Assembly: GCF_022049065.2 (NCBI RefSeq)
Contig: NZ_CP095743.1
Coordinates: 387,001 to 451,000, forward strand
Length of the DNA stretch: 64,000 nucleotides
Direction of reading: 5' to 3'
From: Niallia sp. Man26
GTDB taxonomy: Bacteria > Bacillota > Bacilli > Bacillales > Cytobacillaceae
This document shows, one piece after another, positions 61,706 through 64,000 of this stretch. Within the stretch, counting starts at the first letter, position 1; each line of letters starts with the position of its first letter. The position numbers were made by a program, and so were the translations under genes. The notes below the pieces were generated by a model. The model did not search any database. It saw only the letters and a list, made by a program, of their open reading frames with translations, and had not been told where the DNA came from.

Positions 61706-63376
61706 ATGAACAAAAAATGGTGGAAAGAATGCGTAGCCTATCAAGTATATCCGCGAAGCTTCATGGACAGCAACGGCGATGGAGTGGGAGATTTAAAGGG
61801 AGTTACCTCCAAGCTTGATTACTTGAAAGAGTTAGGCATTGATGTTATTTGGCTATCCCCGATGTTTAAATCACCGAATGATGACAATGGTTATGATATC
61901 TCAGATTATCAGGATATTATGGAGGATTTCGGTACGATGGAAGACTTTGATGAGCTTCTTCACGAGGTACACGCTAGAGGGATGAAGCTTATACTTGATT
62001 TGGTTATTAATCATACGAGTGATGAGCATCCTTGGTTTATTGAATCTCGTTCATCTAAGGACAATCCAAAACGAGATTGGTATATATGGAGAGATGGCAA
62101 GGATGGGAAAGAGCCGAATAACTGGGAATCGATTTTCAGCGGCTCTGCCTGGAAATATGATGAGGAAACAGAGCAATACTTCATGCATATATTCTCGGGG
62201 AGACAGCCTGATTTAAACTGGGAAAACCCTGAGGTGCGGGAAGCTCTCTATAACATGGTTAACTGGTGGCTTGATAAGGGGATAGACGGTTACCGGGTTG
62301 ATGCTATTTCTCATATTAAAAAAGCACCAGGCTTGCCGGATTTATACAATCCTGACCATTTGGAATATGTTCCGAGTTTTCCTTACATGATGAATGTACA
62401 CGGAATTGATGAGTTCTTAACAGAATTTGCTGATAAAACAATCAAAAACTATGACATTATGACAGTCGGAGAAGCAAATGGTGTCGGCCTTGATGATGCG
62501 GACAAATGGGTAGGCGAAGAAAACGGTTATTTCAACATGATATTTCAGTTTGAGTTCTTAAGTTTATGGAATAAAGATGATGAAGACAAAGTCGATATTA
62601 TTGCCTTAAAAAAGGTGCTGTCCAAATGGCAAAAGGGTTTAGAAGGCCGAGGCTGGAATGCTTTGTTTATCGAAAATCACGATCAGCCGCGCAGGGTGTC
62701 TTCCTGGGGAAATGATAAGCGCTATTGGAAAGAGAGCGCGAAAATGCTTGCATCTATGTATTTCTTAATGAAGGGAACACCATTTATTTATCAAGGTCAG
62801 GAAATTGGCATGACAAATGTTCAATTCCCTTCTATTGATGATTATGATGATGTTGGCATGGTTAACTTCTATAAAGTGGAATCGGAAAAGGGAGTTCCTC
62901 ACGAGGATATTATGAAGGTTGTCTGGAAGCAGGGCCGTGATAATGCCCGGACGCCGATGCAATGGAATGCAGAAAATATGGCTGGCTTTACAACATCAAA
63001 CCATACATGGATAGGAGTAAATCCTAATTATCTGGAAATCAATGTAGCTAATCAAGAGCAGGACCCTGATTCCATCCTTTCGTTTTATAAAGAGCTGATT
63101 AAACTGAGAAAAGGAAGCCCTCTGTTCACTTACGGAAGCTACCAGCTTTATTTGGCGAATCATCCAAGATTATTTGTATACACTAGAACTTTAGGTAAAA
63201 GAAAGGCTATCATTATTAATAACTTCAGTGATAAGCCGACCATTTTCAAGGTTCCATCAGAGCTTGTGTATCAATATTCTGAGCTGGCTTTAACTAATTA
63301 TGAGGTTAAGGATAAAAAGCTCCGCAAGAAAACAGCTCTTAAACCATTTGAGACAAGAGTATACTTTATTTCATAA
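61706..63376 (+). CDS. malL: Oligo-1,6-glucosidase / alpha-glucosidase (GH13_31, MalL-like)
   Basis: A 556-residue cytoplasmic GH13 enzyme. The opening WWKECVAYQVYPRSFMDSNGDG is typical of oligo-1,6-glucosidases and trehalose-6-phosphate hydrolases. Catalytic residues are D199 in DGYRVDAISHI, E256 in TVGEANGVG and D326 in ENHDQPRR. It hydrolyses isomaltose-type or sucrose/maltose-type sugars; the sequence does not fix the bond preference. The promoter carries the shared element, so it is probably co-regulated with the ABC importer at 54.7-57.8 kb. ATGAGGTG precedes ATG 61706. Confidence 0.92.
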   Translation: MNKKWWKECVAYQVYPRSFMDSNGDGVGDLKGVTSKLDYLKELGIDVIWLSPMFKSPNDDNGYDISDYQDIMEDFGTMEDFDELLHEVHARGMKLILDLVINHTSDEHPWFIESRSSKDNPKRDWYIWRDGKDGKEPNNWESIFSGSAWKYDEETEQYFMHIFSGRQPDLNWENPEVREALYNMVNWWLDKGIDGYRVDAISHIKKAPGLPDLYNPDHLEYVPSFPYMMNVHGIDEFLTEFADKTIKNYDIMTVGEANGVGLDDADKWVGEENGYFNMIFQFEFLSLWNKDDEDKVDIIALKKVLSKWQKGLEGRGWNALFIENHDQPRRVSSWGNDKRYWKESAKMLASMYFLMKGTPFIYQGQEIGMTNVQFPSIDDYDDVGMVNFYKVESEKGVPHEDIMKVVWKQGRDNARTPMQWNAENMAGFTTSNHTWIGVNPNYLEINVANQEQDPDSILSFYKELIKLRKGSPLFTYGSYQLYLANHPRLFVYTRTLGKRKAIIINNFSDKPTIFKVPSELVYQYSELALTNYEVKDKKLRKKTALKPFETRVYFIS

Positions 63377-63391
63377 CTTGCTTGCATAAGG

Positions 63392-63427
63392 AAGGCTTAG
63401 CCAAAGAGGGCTAAAGCCTTTTTTTGT
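63392..63427 (+). terminator. Terminator of the glucosidase gene
   Basis: AGGCTTAGCC pairs with GGCTAAAGCCT (one bulged A), followed by seven Ts. Confidence 0.8.
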
Positions 63428-63494
63428 TTGTATATAATATGTTTATGTGTATAGTTGGTTGTAGGATTAAACAGTTAAGAAAGGAGCGGGGAGA

Positions 63495-64000
63495 ATGAAG
63501 GGAAAAGATTATGACAAAATACTGCGTATCAAGACAGAAGGAGAGCAGGCAGGCTTCAACAGCTCCTTCCATTACCACCGTTATGAACCGACACCATATG
63601 GGTATTTGACAGCATTTTTTGAGGAGTACAAGCTAAAAGAAGCAGATCGTATTGTTGACTTCGGATCGGGGAAAGGGAGACTGCTATTTTTGCTTCACCA
63701 TTTATTCCAAACCACAGGCATTGGTATCGAGATGAATGAGCAGTTCCATACAGAGGCTATAACCAATAAATCGAGCTATTTTGCTAACAAGAAAAAGCAG
63801 GGAGAGCAAATACAGTTTCTCTTATGTAAAGCAGAGGATTACGCAATCCATCCTAATGATACTATCTTTTATTTCTTTAATCCTTTTTCTGTGCAGATCT
63901 TTCGGAAAGTCATCAATAATATTTTACTGTCTGCAGAGCAGCATGCCCGAGCTATCAGAATCATCTTATATTATCCATCAGATGAGTATATTTACTTATT
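63495..64000 (+). CDS. SAM-dependent methyltransferase (partial, runs off the window)
   Basis: The first 168 residues of a class I methyltransferase-like protein. The SAM-binding motif I is RIVDFGSGKGRLLFLL (near residue 55), followed by TGIGIEMNEQFH (motif II acidic residue) and FYFFNPFS in the motif IV place. The N-terminal segment FNSSFHYHRYEPTPYGYLTAF is distinctive, but I cannot name the substrate. AAGGAGCGGGGAGA precedes ATG 63495. No stop codon occurs before the window end. Confidence 0.82.
   Translation, partial: MKGKDYDKILRIKTEGEQAGFNSSFHYHRYEPTPYGYLTAFFEEYKLKEADRIVDFGSGKGRLLFLLHHLFQTTGIGIEMNEQFHTEAITNKSSYFANKKKQGEQIQFLLCKAEDYAIHPNDTIFYFFNPFSVQIFRKVINNILLSAEQHARAIRIILYYPSDEYIYL

Overview
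The window is a stretch of low-GC Bacillaceae chromosome. Several things point there: strong AGGAGG-type ribosome binding sites, SigA promoters, many intrinsic terminators, and a left half whose gene order follows the Bacillus subtilis purN-purH-purD / yer region (yerA, yerB, yerC, pcrB, pcrA, ligA, camS, gatCAB, dgkB, rlmCD). A Niallia/Bacillus-like genus is a reasonable guess, but the sequence alone does not settle the species. I see no rRNA, tRNA, CRISPR, phage or insertion sequence.

Layout. 1-3.0 kb: the end of the purine operon (purN tail, purH, purD). 3.0-4.5 kb: a general-stress-type short-chain dehydrogenase behind a good SigB-type promoter, and a small DUF2892 membrane protein. 4.6-14.4 kb: yerA, yerB, yerC, pcrB and the pcrA-ligA-camS DNA repair/ligation group. 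14.5-16.1 kb: yueI and the convergent peroxide pair ohrA/ohrR with OhrR-type operators. 16.3-20.3 kb: gatCAB and a variant plsY. 20.4-25.4 kb: an envelope-stress-like module made of an ECF sigma factor, a zinc anti-sigma factor, a membrane protein with a three-fold TM2-like repeat and a LiaF-like protein. Opposite it lies a large membrane protein of unknown function whose own promoter looks ECF-dependent. 25.6-28.1 kb: dgkB and rlmCD.

From 28.7 kb on the window is mostly carbohydrate and nutrient uptake. 28.7-35.5 kb: maltodextrin importer mdxEFG, a LacI-type regulator and a neopullulanase-type amylase, with two matching LacI-type operators at the promoter. 35.7-41.4 kb: an RpiR regulator with its own leader terminator, then fructose-family PTS EIIBC, EIIA and a GH38 alpha-mannosidase, a layout that fits mannosylglycerate or a similar mannoside. 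41.5-44.6 kb: kdgT-kdgK with convergent IclR-type kdgR, a cre site on the promoter and an inverted repeat at the start site. 44.8-50.0 kb: pstS-C-A-B1-B2-phoU behind four perfectly phased PhoP repeats. 50.1-54.3 kb: a chemoreceptor, a secreted coiled-coil/3D-domain wall enzyme, and an orphan NlpA/MetQ-family lipoprotein behind a Fur-type palindrome. 54.7-63.4 kb: a second ABC sugar importer (minus strand), a YesM/YesN-like two-component system, and a GH13 oligo-1,6-glucosidase. A SAM methyltransferase runs off the right edge.

How the genes work together. Neither sugar ABC importer has an ATPase gene here, so both probably share an MsmX-type ATPase encoded elsewhere. The importer operon at 57.8 kb and the glucosidase gene at 61.7 kb carry the same approximately 50-bp element in front of them, on either side of the two-component genes. 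The simplest reading is that the AraC-type response regulator binds this element and turns on import and intracellular hydrolysis together. That shared element and the ECF module with its divergent target are the two most interesting things in the window.
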